NCBI RefSeq assembly: GCF_000306115.2
Contig: NZ_AKWX02000020.1
Span: 62,001 to 126,000 of the forward strand
Direction: 5' to 3'
Length of the DNA: 64,000 bases
From: Leptospira wolffii serovar Khorat str. Khorat-H2
GTDB taxonomy: Bacteria; Spirochaetota; Leptospiria; Leptospirales; Leptospiraceae
Translations under genes and position numbers: made by a program
The notes under the pieces: generated by a model
What the model was told of the DNA's origin: nothing
The model's input: the letters and a program-made list of their open reading frames with translations, nothing else
Database searches by the model: none
Shown here: piece by piece, positions 27,608 to 35,803 of the stretch
Layout: each line of letters starts with the position of its first letter
How positions within the stretch are numbered: position 1 is the first letter of the stretch

Positions 27608-28164
27608 TGGATCTTAGGAAAAGTTACGACTATTTAATCCAAGAATTCGGAGAGGAGGAAAATCCGATCCCGATTTGCATATTTATTCGAGGTCGGAAAA
27701 AAAATCCTCCATCAAGAGTACCTCGATAATTACTGCAATATCGAATCTGAGATCGTCGGTGAAATCGTCATAGATTATTTTTCCGACATAGACAGACTGA
27801 AAAAAATCCATGGCTTGGAGAAGGCGAATTCGTTTAAAGTGGCGGCCTACAATACTGGATCTTAAAAAGAAAACCGATTCAAATTGTAGGTGATATCTCA
27901 AACGTTGAGAATTTTGAGACAAAAGGAAAGATTAAGGACATCAACGAGATCTTCGCCAAAGCCCTTGCCCTAGGTATGATCTATGATTTTAAGAGGCAAG
28001 TAGATCCAGGATCCGAAGATGCTACGAAACTAGTGAACTTTTACGTTCATCTTAATTATCATTTCGTTTATAGAGAGGTTAACCCTCAGTCAATCGAACT
28101 TGCTTTGACTGCTTTCGACGTTTTCTGTCCTTACTACTATTTGGAAAAAGAATCCGAAGATTAA
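27607..28164 (+). pseudogene. Decayed gene, second of a two-gene cassette
   Basis: From ATG 27607 the coherent protein must be read across three frames. MDLRKSYDYLIQEFGEEENP is followed by a lost base near 27666 giving PDLHIY, another near 27684 giving FEVGKKILHQEYLDNY, and a third break near 27850-27862, after which YWILKRKPIQIVGDI continues to TAA 28162-28164. The ancestor was about 187 residues, acidic and helical, with no membrane segment. I do not recognise the family. The last 60-odd residues remain open from an internal ATG at 27976. Composition is A+T-rich beside intact neighbours, so this is an acquired cassette now decaying, unless the assembly is poor here. Confidence 0.65.
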
Positions 28165-28169
28165 ACGAA

Positions 28170-28724
28170 CTAGTTCAGCATCGGATCCTTGGTATGTTCC
28201 ACGAAGTATTTGTAAAGGCCGCCTTTGCTTTTCAAAGCTTCCTGCCAGGTGGTCTCCGGATCTTCAGTAAAGATCCATTCCGCCTTAGGATCATGAACAA
28301 CCCAAGATTTACGATCCATCTCCGCTTCCAATTGAGCGGCTCCCCATCCGGAGTAGCCTTGGTAAACGTTGAATCTTGCCTGAGTCGGTTGCTCCAATAG
28401 CTCTATCAATGCCTCGAAGCTACGAGCCAGATAGACACCGGGAATGACTTCGATACCCGGTTGCTTGAGCTTGGAATTATCGTGAAGAATGGAAACGAAA
28501 GTCGGATCCACCGGCCCTCCGGAATAGATAGGAAGAGAACCGTCCACCGCTTCCGGAATTCCTTGGATCACATCGTTTAAGGATACTTCCAGTTTCTTAT
28601 TCAACACCAATCCGAAAGCGCCGGAACTATCGTGCTCGACCATAAGAATGACCGTGCGATTGAAATAGTCCGTTACGATGGACGAGTTGGAGATGAGTAC
28701 TTTTCCGCCGAAGCCGTTTTCCAT
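28170..28724 (-). CDS. yqgE: YqgE/AlgH family protein
   Basis: The 184-residue protein matches YqgE/AlgH, a widespread bacterial family of unknown biochemical role. Family landmarks are LISNSSIVTDYFNRTVILMVEHDSSGAFGLVLNK at the N-terminus, then PIYSGGPVDP near residue 65, and YQGYSGWGAAQLEAEMDRKSWVV near residues 120-145. It is soluble and cytoplasmic. It starts 3 bp after the stop of the oxidoreductase gene, with which it is probably cotranscribed, and ends 6 bp from the decayed cassette on the other strand. Confidence 0.92.
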   Translation of the reverse strand: MENGFGGKVLISNSSIVTDYFNRTVILMVEHDSSGAFGLVLNKKLEVSLNDVIQGIPEAVDGSLPIYSGGPVDPTFVSILHDNSKLKQPGIEVIPGVYLARSFEALIELLEQPTQARFNVYQGYSGWGAAQLEAEMDRKSWVVHDPKAEWIFTEDPETTWQEALKSKGGLYKYFVEHTKDPMLN

Positions 28725-28727
28725 ACT

Positions 28728-29687
28728 TTAGTTCTTATGGATCTCTTTCAGAATTCGGTAAGCGATTTCCAAAGTCTGAATATCGGATTGTCCATAAACA
28801 AGAGGCTCGGTTTCTTTGCGAATGCATTTTACAAAATGCTCATGCTCTTGCTTCAAAGGATTGTCTTTGTGAACGAAGATTTTTTCTACAATGGATTCCT
28901 GGCGATATTTGATCTCTCCGGTTCTGAGTAGAATGTCCGAAGTCGCTTGCCTATGCAGTTCGATTTCCTGGTCTGTAAAGTCTAGGGTGATATAGACGTC
29001 TTTTTGGGTGATATTCAGGGTTCGAATTTTGGCTTGGGTATTTCTACTTGCGGAGATATTCGCAATCGCCCCGTTTTCGAAATGAAGCACCACCGACGCG
29101 ATATCTTCGTGATTGGATACCACTTTGGTTCCCACAGCGCTCAGATATTTAACGGGAGATTTGACCAGATTCAATACGATGTCGATATCGTGAATCATCA
29201 TGTCCAGAACCACTCCCACATCCTTTATTCTAGGATTATAAGGCGCTAAACGTCTGGACTCGATCAATAGAGGCTCGGTTACGATCTTTCCGAGTTCGAG
29301 AACCGCTCCGTTGAATCTTTCCACGTGGCCAACTTGCAGAACCAAATTGTTCTTTTCTGCAAGAGTAACAAGTTCCTTGGCCTGCTCCAAAGTTTCCGCA
29401 ATCGGTTTTTCGACCAATACGTGTTTTCCCGCGAGAAGCGCCTTCTTTCCTATATCGTGGTGAAGGAATGTAGGAACTGCAATGATGATCGAGTCTACAT
29501 TTTTGATCAAATCGTCTAAGGTAGGAAAAGCGGCGGTCTTATGCTTTTCCGCGATCTGAGTCGCTCTTTCGCTATCCGAATCGAATATTCCGATCAGTTC
29601 CGCGTCGCTTAAGGTCTTTGCCACGTTCACATGGTATTGACCCATGTGTCCCGTTCCGATAACTCCTATCTTGACTCTATCAGTCAT
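28728..29687 (-). CDS. Gfo/Idh/MocA-family NAD(P)-dependent oxidoreductase
   Basis: The 319-residue enzyme has an N-terminal Rossmann fold (IGVIGTGHMGQYHV at residues 7-20, preceded by a Lys), the conserved EKPIAETLEQAKEL block at about 92-107, and a C-terminal beta-sheet domain with DMMIHDIDIVLNL, where the family's catalytic His sits. Members oxidise sugars, inositol or sugar nucleotides, often in surface-glycan synthesis. The substrate is not known here. It lies 21 bp downstream of dnaJ and 3 bp upstream of yqgE on the same strand, so it may be read through from the heat-shock operon. Distance and lack of a clear terminator leave this open. Confidence 0.9.
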   Translation of the reverse strand: MTDRVKIGVIGTGHMGQYHVNVAKTLSDAELIGIFDSDSERATQIAEKHKTAAFPTLDDLIKNVDSIIIAVPTFLHHDIGKKALLAGKHVLVEKPIAETLEQAKELVTLAEKNNLVLQVGHVERFNGAVLELGKIVTEPLLIESRRLAPYNPRIKDVGVVLDMMIHDIDIVLNLVKSPVKYLSAVGTKVVSNHEDIASVVLHFENGAIANISASRNTQAKIRTLNITQKDVYITLDFTDQEIELHRQATSDILLRTGEIKYRQESIVEKIFVHKDNPLKQEHEHFVKCIRKETEPLVYGQSDIQTLEIAYRILKEIHKN

Positions 29688-29708
29688 GAAACTTCCTTTT
29701 CATGGATT

Positions 29709-30836
<1,128 letters not shown>

Positions 30837-30843
30837 GTCTTAG

Positions 30844-32772
30844 TTACTTTTTCTCATCGTCCACTACGGTATAGTCGGCGTCCACGACCTTTTCCCCGTC
30901 GGCTTGGGATTTATTCGAAGATTGTTCCTCGCCTCCGTTCTGAGCCGGCCCGGCTTCCGGTCCCGCTCCTTGGGAATAGATCTTGGATCCGATTTCCGAA
31001 GCAAGCTTGGTGACGGATTCCTTGGCAGCGTTGATTCTACCTAGGTCGCCCGACTCGATCGCTTCTCTCGCACGTTTCACTTCGTCGTTAGCGAGTTGTT
31101 TTTCGCTATCGGAAAGTTTATCGGCAGCATCGGTTACCGCTTTTTCCAGAGAATAAGCTATTGTATCCAACTCGTTCTTAGCTTCGACGAGTTCTCTTGC
31201 GGCCTTGTCCGCAGCAGCATGAGCCTCTGCGTCTTTGACCATCTTGGAGATTTCGTCTTCGCTCAATCCGGAAGAGGATTCGATACGAATCTTCTGCTCT
31301 TTTCCGGTTCCTAAATCCTTAGCGGATACGTGAACGATTCCGTTCGCATCGATATCGAAGGTCACTTCGATTTGCGGAACTCCTCTCGGAGCAGGCGCGA
31401 TACCGATCAGATCGAATCTTCCCAGAGTCCTGTTACCGGACGCCATGTCTCTCTCACCCTGCAACACATGGATGGATACCGCATTTTGGTTATCCGCAGC
31501 AGTGGAGAATACTTGCGATTTCTTGGTAGGAATTGTGGTGTTTCTCTCGATCAACTTGGTCATAACTCCGCCCAGCGTCTCGATACCTAGAGACAGAGGG
31601 GTCACGTCCAGAAGTAGGACGTCGGAAACTTCTCCAGCAAGAACCCCGCCTTGGATGGCCGCACCGATCGCGACTACTTCGTCCGGGTTCACGGAACGGT
31701 TCGGTTCTTTACCGAAGATTCCTTTTACCAATTCTTGGACCGCAGGAATCCGAGTGGATCCTCCCACAAGAATCACTTCGTCTATTTCGGAAGCTTTCAG
31801 TCCCGCATCACGAAGCGCATTCTCACAAGGAATACGAGTCCTTTCCACCAAAGCTCTGGTCAACTGATCGAATTTTGCGCGAGTCAGGTTCATATCCAAG
31901 TGTTTCGGTCCGGTCGCATCCGCAGTAATGAACGGCAGATTGATCTGAGTCGCCATGGTTCCGGACAACTCGATTTTTGCCTTCTCTGCGGCTTCTTTCA
32001 GACGTTGCACGGTATTCTTATCTTGGGAGATATCGATTCCGTACTGCTTCTTGAATTCGTCGATCATCCATTCCATGATGACCATATCGAAGTCGTCTCC
32101 TCCGAGGTGAGTATCTCCGTTGGTGGATTTCACTTCGAAGACTCCGTCTCCCAATTCCAGGATGGAAACGTCGAAGGTTCCTCCACCCAGGTCGTAGACC
32201 GCAATTTTCGCGTTACTCTTTTTCTTATCGAAACCGTAAGCGAGTGCCGCGGCGGTAGGCTCGTTAATGATACGCTCCACTTCCAAACCGGCGATTTTAC
32301 CCGCGTCCTTGGTCGCTTGACGTTGCTCGTCGTTAAAATAAGCGGGAACCGTAATGACCGCTTTGGTCACTTTGTGGCCCAGATAATCTTCCGCAGTCTG
32401 CTTCATTTTCTGAAGAACTCGAGCGGAAATTTCCTGAGGAGTAAACTCTCCGGTTCCGGTGCTGAATTTTACGCCGTCGTTTCCGCTGCGAATGACCTTA
32501 TAGGAAACGTGCTTCATTTCCTGCTCGGCTTCGTTGAATCTACGTCCAATAAAACGTTTTGCGGACCGAACCGTATTTACCGCGTTCGTGATCGCTTGGT
32601 TTTTCGCGAATTGACCGACAAGGGTCTCACCTTTAGCGGTAAAAGCGACGATAGACGGAGTCGTTCTAGCTCCCTCGGAGTTCTGAATAACTACCGGATC
32701 CCCACCTTCCATGACGGCGACGCAGGAATTCGTGGTTCCCAAGTCGATTCCGATGATCTTCTCTTTTGACAT
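30844..32772 (-). CDS. dnaK: Chaperone protein DnaK
   Basis: The Hsp70 chaperone binds and releases unfolded peptides, driven by ATP. In 642 residues it has the N-terminal actin-like ATPase ([18 protein letters not shown] at residues 6-23, the [13 protein letters not shown] phosphate loop near 195, and [13 protein letters not shown] near 340), the substrate domain with [15 protein letters not shown], and a C-terminal lid ending in an acidic tail with [13 protein letters not shown]. Normal length and no breaks. It sits between grpE (104 bp upstream) and dnaJ (7 bp downstream). Confidence 0.98.
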   Translation of the reverse strand: MSKEKIIGIDLGTTNSCVAVMEGGDPVVIQNSEGARTTPSIVAFTAKGETLVGQFAKNQAITNAVNTVRSAKRFIGRRFNEAEQEMKHVSYKVIRSGNDGVKFSTGTGEFTPQEISARVLQKMKQTAEDYLGHKVTKAVITVPAYFNDEQRQATKDAGKIAGLEVERIINEPTAAALAYGFDKKKSNAKIAVYDLGGGTFDVSILELGDGVFEVKSTNGDTHLGGDDFDMVIMEWMIDEFKKQYGIDISQDKNTVQRLKEAAEKAKIELSGTMATQINLPFITADATGPKHLDMNLTRAKFDQLTRALVERTRIPCENALRDAGLKASEIDEVILVGGSTRIPAVQELVKGIFGKEPNRSVNPDEVVAIGAAIQGGVLAGEVSDVLLLDVTPLSLGIETLGGVMTKLIERNTTIPTKKSQVFSTAADNQNAVSIHVLQGERDMASGNRTLGRFDLIGIAPAPRGVPQIEVTFDIDANGIVHVSAKDLGTGKEQKIRIESSSGLSEDEISKMVKDAEAHAAADKAARELVEAKNELDTIAYSLEKAVTDAADKLSDSEKQLANDEVKRAREAIESGDLGRINAAKESVTKLASEIGSKIYSQGAGPEAGPAQNGGEEQSSNKSQADGEKVVDADYTVVDDEKK

Positions 32773-32876
32773 ATTGGATTCTCCTTTCCGCCGGACTTCG
32801 GCTCTTTCCTGTCCAAAACGGTTATTCCAGATATATTACGTTTTCTTGCTGCGATTTTGCAGCCGCCGAGACCTTA

Positions 32877-33545
32877 TCAGGCCTTCGGTTTTCCCACCTT
32901 CACTCTTGCCGGTCTTAAGGAGAACTTTTCCTCGTTTTCCTTAATATAGAATCCGGCCTGATAAACTTCGATTACTGTTTCCTCCGAGTATTGCTCCCCT
33001 TCTTCCGAGGAGAGAGCTTCCATCGACATAGGATCGAAAGCTTCCCCCTGAGGAAACTGGCGATATACGTTGGATCTCTCCAGCACCGAGTAGAATTCCT
33101 TTAGGATCATGCCCACTCCCTCTACGAACGGCTTCACCTCTTCGGTGACGTTCATTCCGGAACCCACACGATCCAAATTGTCGATCGGATTCAAAAAACC
33201 CGCGACCAGGGACTTTACCGCTTCTCTCTTTATATTCGCGTATTCCTGGGCGGATCTTCGCTTATAATTTTGGAACTCCGCTCTTTCCCGGGTCCAAGAA
33301 TCCTTTAAAGATTCGATTTCCTTCTTTGCGGCTTCCAATTCTTTTCTAAGCGCATCTTCCGGAGTTTCCGGTTTTTTCGCTTCCTCGGAATTTTCTCCGT
33401 TAGCGGTAGTGATCGTTTCTTCCTGACTCATCTCTCTTTCTTGTCCTTGTATTGCTTCGTTTCGCGTTTTATCGGACTCCGGTTTCGCGTTATCCGGAGT
33501 GACGTATCCTTCTTGCCGAAAATTTTCCTTTCCTTGCGATTCCAC
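32877..33545 (-). CDS. grpE: Nucleotide exchange factor GrpE
   Basis: GrpE releases ADP from DnaK. The 222-residue protein has a Gln/Glu-rich N-terminal extension of about 75 residues, a long helical dimerisation stalk (EAAKKEIESLKDSWTRERAEFQNYKRR) and the C-terminal four-strand wing with GEAFDPMSMEAL and EVYQAGFYIKE. A GTG start at 33545 is favoured: AGGAAG lies about 7 bases upstream, and it follows the hrcA stop by 15 bp. An internal ATG at 33431 would give a shorter form missing part of the extension. It is second in the heat-shock operon. Confidence 0.95.
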   Translation of the reverse strand: MESQGKENFRQEGYVTPDNAKPESDKTRNEAIQGQEREMSQEETITTANGENSEEAKKPETPEDALRKELEAAKKEIESLKDSWTRERAEFQNYKRRSAQEYANIKREAVKSLVAGFLNPIDNLDRVGSGMNVTEEVKPFVEGVGMILKEFYSVLERSNVYRQFPQGEAFDPMSMEALSSEEGEQYSEETVIEVYQAGFYIKENEEKFSLRPARVKVGKPKA

Positions 33546-33560
33546 GTCGTTTCTTCCTAA

Positions 33561-34589
33561 TCATTTACTAATGCGAGTAATCATCTCCGATACGAGCTTG
33601 GAGGTGAAATCCACAAGAGGTAAAGCCCTGTGGTAATCCATTCTCTGGGGTCCGATGATTCCCATCGCGCCGATCCTTTTTTCTCCCATCCGATATCCGG
33701 AGGTAATGATACTGACTCCGCCCATGAGTCCGTCGCCATCCTTTCCGATGACCGTATAGACTCCGTCATGCTCGGAGTATTCTCCGAACATATCCAAGAG
33801 AAATCTCTTGTCGTCTAGAAGAGACAGGACCTGACTCAATTTATCCTCTTCGTCCTTGAATCTTCCGTATAAGTTCTTTAGTCCGTCGATATAGAACGTG
33901 ACCTCGGAATTATCCGGAGTCATCGCGGCGGACAGCACGTTGGATACTTTATAAAAGTCTGATGGACCATCCTTCCTTCTCAGAAGAGTGGGTATCACAT
34001 TCTCCTGTATCTCGAACATATCGTATCCTTTCGCATTGTCGTTCAGATACTTGGATATTTGGTATAACTCTTCCTGGCTGTAATTACGATCCAAGAATAC
34101 GCTGCGATTCAGAACGGCACCCGATCTCATCACCATGATCATAAGGACCTCGTCCCCATGAACATGAATCAACTCCACATGTTTGAGAGTATCCAAACTC
34201 TTTGCCGGCCCCAAGACCACTCCTGCCGAATTAGAAAGACTTGCGAGAACGCTCGCAGTGGCCCTCAGGATCTGGTCCAATTTGAACTGCATCTTGAGGT
34301 ATTCTTCTTGGATTCTTTGCTTTTCCTTAATGGTCAGCTCATATAGAACCACCAAGGAATCCACATAGAATCTATATCCTCTTTCCGTAGGAATCCTACC
34401 CCCGGAAGTATGACGGGAGATCAGATATCCCATATCCTCCAGTTCCTTTAGAACCATCCGGATAGAAGCCGGAGAAAGTCCGATATCGTGTTTATCGAAT
34501 AAGGTTTTAGAACCTACCGGGCGGTTCTCTTGGATAAACTCGTCCACGGTGGCTTTCAGAATCATCCTATGTCTCTGGGATAGTTCCAT
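33561..34589 (-). CDS. hrcA: Heat-inducible transcription repressor HrcA
   Basis: HrcA binds CIRCE elements and represses class I heat-shock genes until it unfolds at high temperature. The 342-residue protein begins with a winged helix (RHRMILKATVDEFIQENRPVGSKTL, then SPASIRMVLKELEDMGYL, then HTSGGRIPTERGYRFYVDSL) and continues with the GAF-like dimer domain, ending in GIIGPQRMDYHRALPLVDFTS. It is the first gene of the operon hrcA-grpE-dnaK-dnaJ and is expected to repress its own promoter through the CIRCE site 13 bp before the start codon. Confidence 0.96.
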   Translation of the reverse strand: MELSQRHRMILKATVDEFIQENRPVGSKTLFDKHDIGLSPASIRMVLKELEDMGYLISRHTSGGRIPTERGYRFYVDSLVVLYELTIKEKQRIQEEYLKMQFKLDQILRATASVLASLSNSAGVVLGPAKSLDTLKHVELIHVHGDEVLMIMVMRSGAVLNRSVFLDRNYSQEELYQISKYLNDNAKGYDMFEIQENVIPTLLRRKDGPSDFYKVSNVLSAAMTPDNSEVTFYIDGLKNLYGRFKDEEDKLSQVLSLLDDKRFLLDMFGEYSEHDGVYTVIGKDGDGLMGGVSIITSGYRMGEKRIGAMGIIGPQRMDYHRALPLVDFTSKLVSEMITRISK

Positions 34590-34601
34590 AACCTTCTCTC
34601 T

Positions 34602-34628
34602 CTGGCACTCTGAACATTAGAGTGCTAA
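34602..34628. promoter_or_regulatory. CIRCE operator upstream of hrcA
   Basis: CTGGCACTC (34602-34610), nine bases, and GAGTGCTAA (34620-34628) fit the CIRCE inverted repeat TTAGCACTC-N9-GAGTGCTAA. The right arm is perfect; the left arm matches at seven of nine bases. Position just ahead of hrcA fits autoregulation by HrcA. Confidence 0.93.
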
Positions 34629-34721
34629 TCCTTCCCTCAAGTTTCCAAAGGAAAGGGAAAAAAGTCAAGGATTTTGGTTTTTCAGCAATCCAATCCGGAG
34701 ACTGATAATCCTCTTTGTTAA

Positions 34722-34745
34722 AACATATCCCTTAAGGAATATGTT
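34722..34745. promoter_or_regulatory. 24-bp near-perfect palindrome
   Basis: AACATAT and ATATGTT arms flank CCCTTAAGGA, giving a palindrome with a single mismatched pair. It lies 51 bp before the small ORF at 34796 and about 100 bp from the CIRCE site. It has the size of an operator for a dimeric regulator, or an RNA hairpin; no regulator can be named. Confidence 0.4.
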
Positions 34746-34795
34746 GAGTAGATTTTTTTCCTTATACAAGCCAAAAAGATCCAAAGGAGGTAAGA

Positions 34796-34924
34796 ATGTT
34801 AGAGAGCTGGAGGACCTCCGAAGGTGCGATCTCATGTTTGGGCATTTTCCGGTCCACCTTAGATTTTAGGATAAAAGTCCCGAGCGGGAAACGCCCTAAA
34901 CCGACTTATATTATATTTTTATAA
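34796..34924 (+). CDS. Candidate small ORF with a perfect Shine-Dalgarno
   Basis: AAAGGAGG at 34783-34790 lies five bases before an ATG at 34796 that opens a 42-codon frame (starts MLESWRTSEGAISC, ends KPTYIIFL) and closes with TAA at 34924. Such a strong ribosome site is rare in this window. The peptide is basic and resembles nothing I know. It may be a small protein, or a leader peptide whose translation controls the structured RNA before ppnP. There is no codon-pattern evidence beyond the ribosome site, so the call needs conservation data. Confidence 0.35.
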   Translation: MLESWRTSEGAISCLGIFRSTLDFRIKVPSGKRPKPTYIIFL

Positions 34925-34971
34925 TTCTACCTTCCCCGGAGGGTAGGAAATACCCGATCCCCTTCTCTCAA

Positions 34972-35051
34972 AGTCGGATTACAACGGTTGTTTAGGAAAT
35001 AAAAACCGTTCTCCGACTGTTAATTTGATTTCCGGAGCCGCCTTCCGGAAA
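34972..35051 (+). promoter_or_regulatory. Stacked stem-loops in the ppnP leader
   Basis: AGTCGGA (34972-34978) pairs with TCCGACT (35012-35018), enclosing AACGGTT (34983-34989) paired with AACCGTT (35004-35010), a two-tier helix. A second hairpin, TTTCCGGA (35029-35036) with TCCGGAAA (35044-35051), ends 23 bases before the ppnP start. This looks like a cis-regulatory RNA; it matches no riboswitch class I recognise. Confidence 0.5.
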
Positions 35052-35074
35052 ATCTTTGCTTCGGAGAATACCTT

Positions 35075-35392
35075 ATGCAGCAATTCGAGAATGTAACCGT
35101 AGTTAAAAAAGCCAACGTCTATTTCGAAGGAAAAGTGACGAGCCGCACCGTAATCTTCGCAAACGGAGAAAAAAAGACCTTAGGAATCCTAATGCCGGGA
35201 GAATACGAATTCGGAACCGACGAAAAGGAAATTATGGAAATCCTAGACGGTGACCTCTTGGTCCAATTGCCCGGAAGTTCCGATTGGAAAGAAATCAAAG
35301 GCGGCCAGTCCTTCGAAGTACCGGCAAAATCCAAATTCAAACTGGACGTAAAGAAACTTAGCGATTATTGCTGTTCCTACATTAAGAATTAA
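35075..35392 (+). CDS. ppnP: Pyrimidine/purine nucleoside phosphorylase PpnP
   Basis: PpnP (formerly DUF1255) splits several nucleosides with phosphate into base and ribose 1-phosphate. The 105-residue cupin protein is family length. Visible features are the N-terminal [16 protein letters not shown] strand pair, the conserved [24 protein letters not shown] segment (about residues 38-61) and the [27 protein letters not shown] stretch near 70-97, then a Cys pair (DYCCSYIKN) at the end. It seems to be a single-gene unit with a long structured leader (34629-35074) and a GGAG ribosome site. Confidence 0.9.
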   Translation: MQQFENVTVVKKANVYFEGKVTSRTVIFANGEKKTLGILMPGEYEFGTDEKEIMEILDGDLLVQLPGSSDWKEIKGGQSFEVPAKSKFKLDVKKLSDYCCSYIKN

Positions 35393-35431
35393 GAATTCTC
35401 TAAACCGGAGGGCGAAATAGGGCCGTATCGG

Positions 35432-35506
35432 TTGAGCATCATAGACGTAGGAGTGCTTATACTGTTCTTTCTGATTTTTACGGCATGGTTACTGCGTAAA
35501 AACTAA
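35432..35506 (+). CDS. Possible 24-residue membrane small ORF
   Basis: A TTG at 35432 opens a 24-codon frame (SIIDVGVLILFFLIFTAWLL, then RKN) ending TAA at 35506. The peptide would be a single hydrophobic helix with a basic tail, the build of known small membrane proteins such as KdpF. No clear ribosome site precedes it, and chance frames of this size are common, so confidence is low. It lies between ppnP and the riboswitch promoter. Confidence 0.25.
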   Translation: MSIIDVGVLILFFLIFTAWLLRKN

Positions 35507-35532
35507 ACATTCCCTGGAATTCAATCTACTGC

Positions 35533-35560
35533 TTGACAAATTTCTTGTTAGTAGTATTGC
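35533..35560 (+). promoter_or_regulatory. Promoter for the riboswitch-antiporter transcript
   Basis: TTGACA (35533-35538) is a consensus -35, and TATTGC (35555-35560) lies 16 bases downstream as a plausible -10. The predicted start falls just upstream of the riboswitch at 35578. Confidence 0.6.
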
Positions 35561-35577
35561 TCTCCCTTGAGTCTGCC

Positions 35578-35700
35578 TAATCCGGAGCTATCCGGAGCGG
35601 AGGAACCAAATTTTGGGGCTAACTGCGGTCTACCGCGGGGGAAATCTCTCATTCCCAGTCCGTCAGCTAACTTCGCAGGCATAGAGAGAAGACAGGAGGA
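35578..35700 (+). ncRNA. ydaO/yuaA-type c-di-AMP riboswitch
   Basis: The leader carries the hallmark conserved blocks of the c-di-AMP riboswitch in order: GGAGGAACCAA (35599-35609), TGGGGC (35614-35619) and CCGTCAGCTAAC (35660-35671), followed by CGCAGGC. CTCTC (35646-35650) can pair with GAGAG (35684-35688). Directly after the aptamer GGAGGA (35695-35700) pairs with TCCTCC (35704-35709), a possible part of the expression platform, though no T-run follows. c-di-AMP riboswitches typically turn off potassium uptake and osmotic genes when c-di-AMP is high; the gene downstream is a cation/proton antiporter with a stress-protein domain, which fits. Confidence 0.9.
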
Positions 35701-35803
35701 TTCTCCTCCATTCTTCCCGGCTCGTACTAAAACGTTAGGGGTTTCCTCGCTATATTATTAAGCGAAGGTTTCCTTACGCGTTTATATCGTTTCGGAGGTC
35801 GCT

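Noticed and set aside
31651..32769. A 372-codon open frame on the plus strand
   Set aside because: It lies wholly antisense to dnaK, an intact, highly conserved gene; long antisense frames are expected from its codon pattern. No family match is seen.
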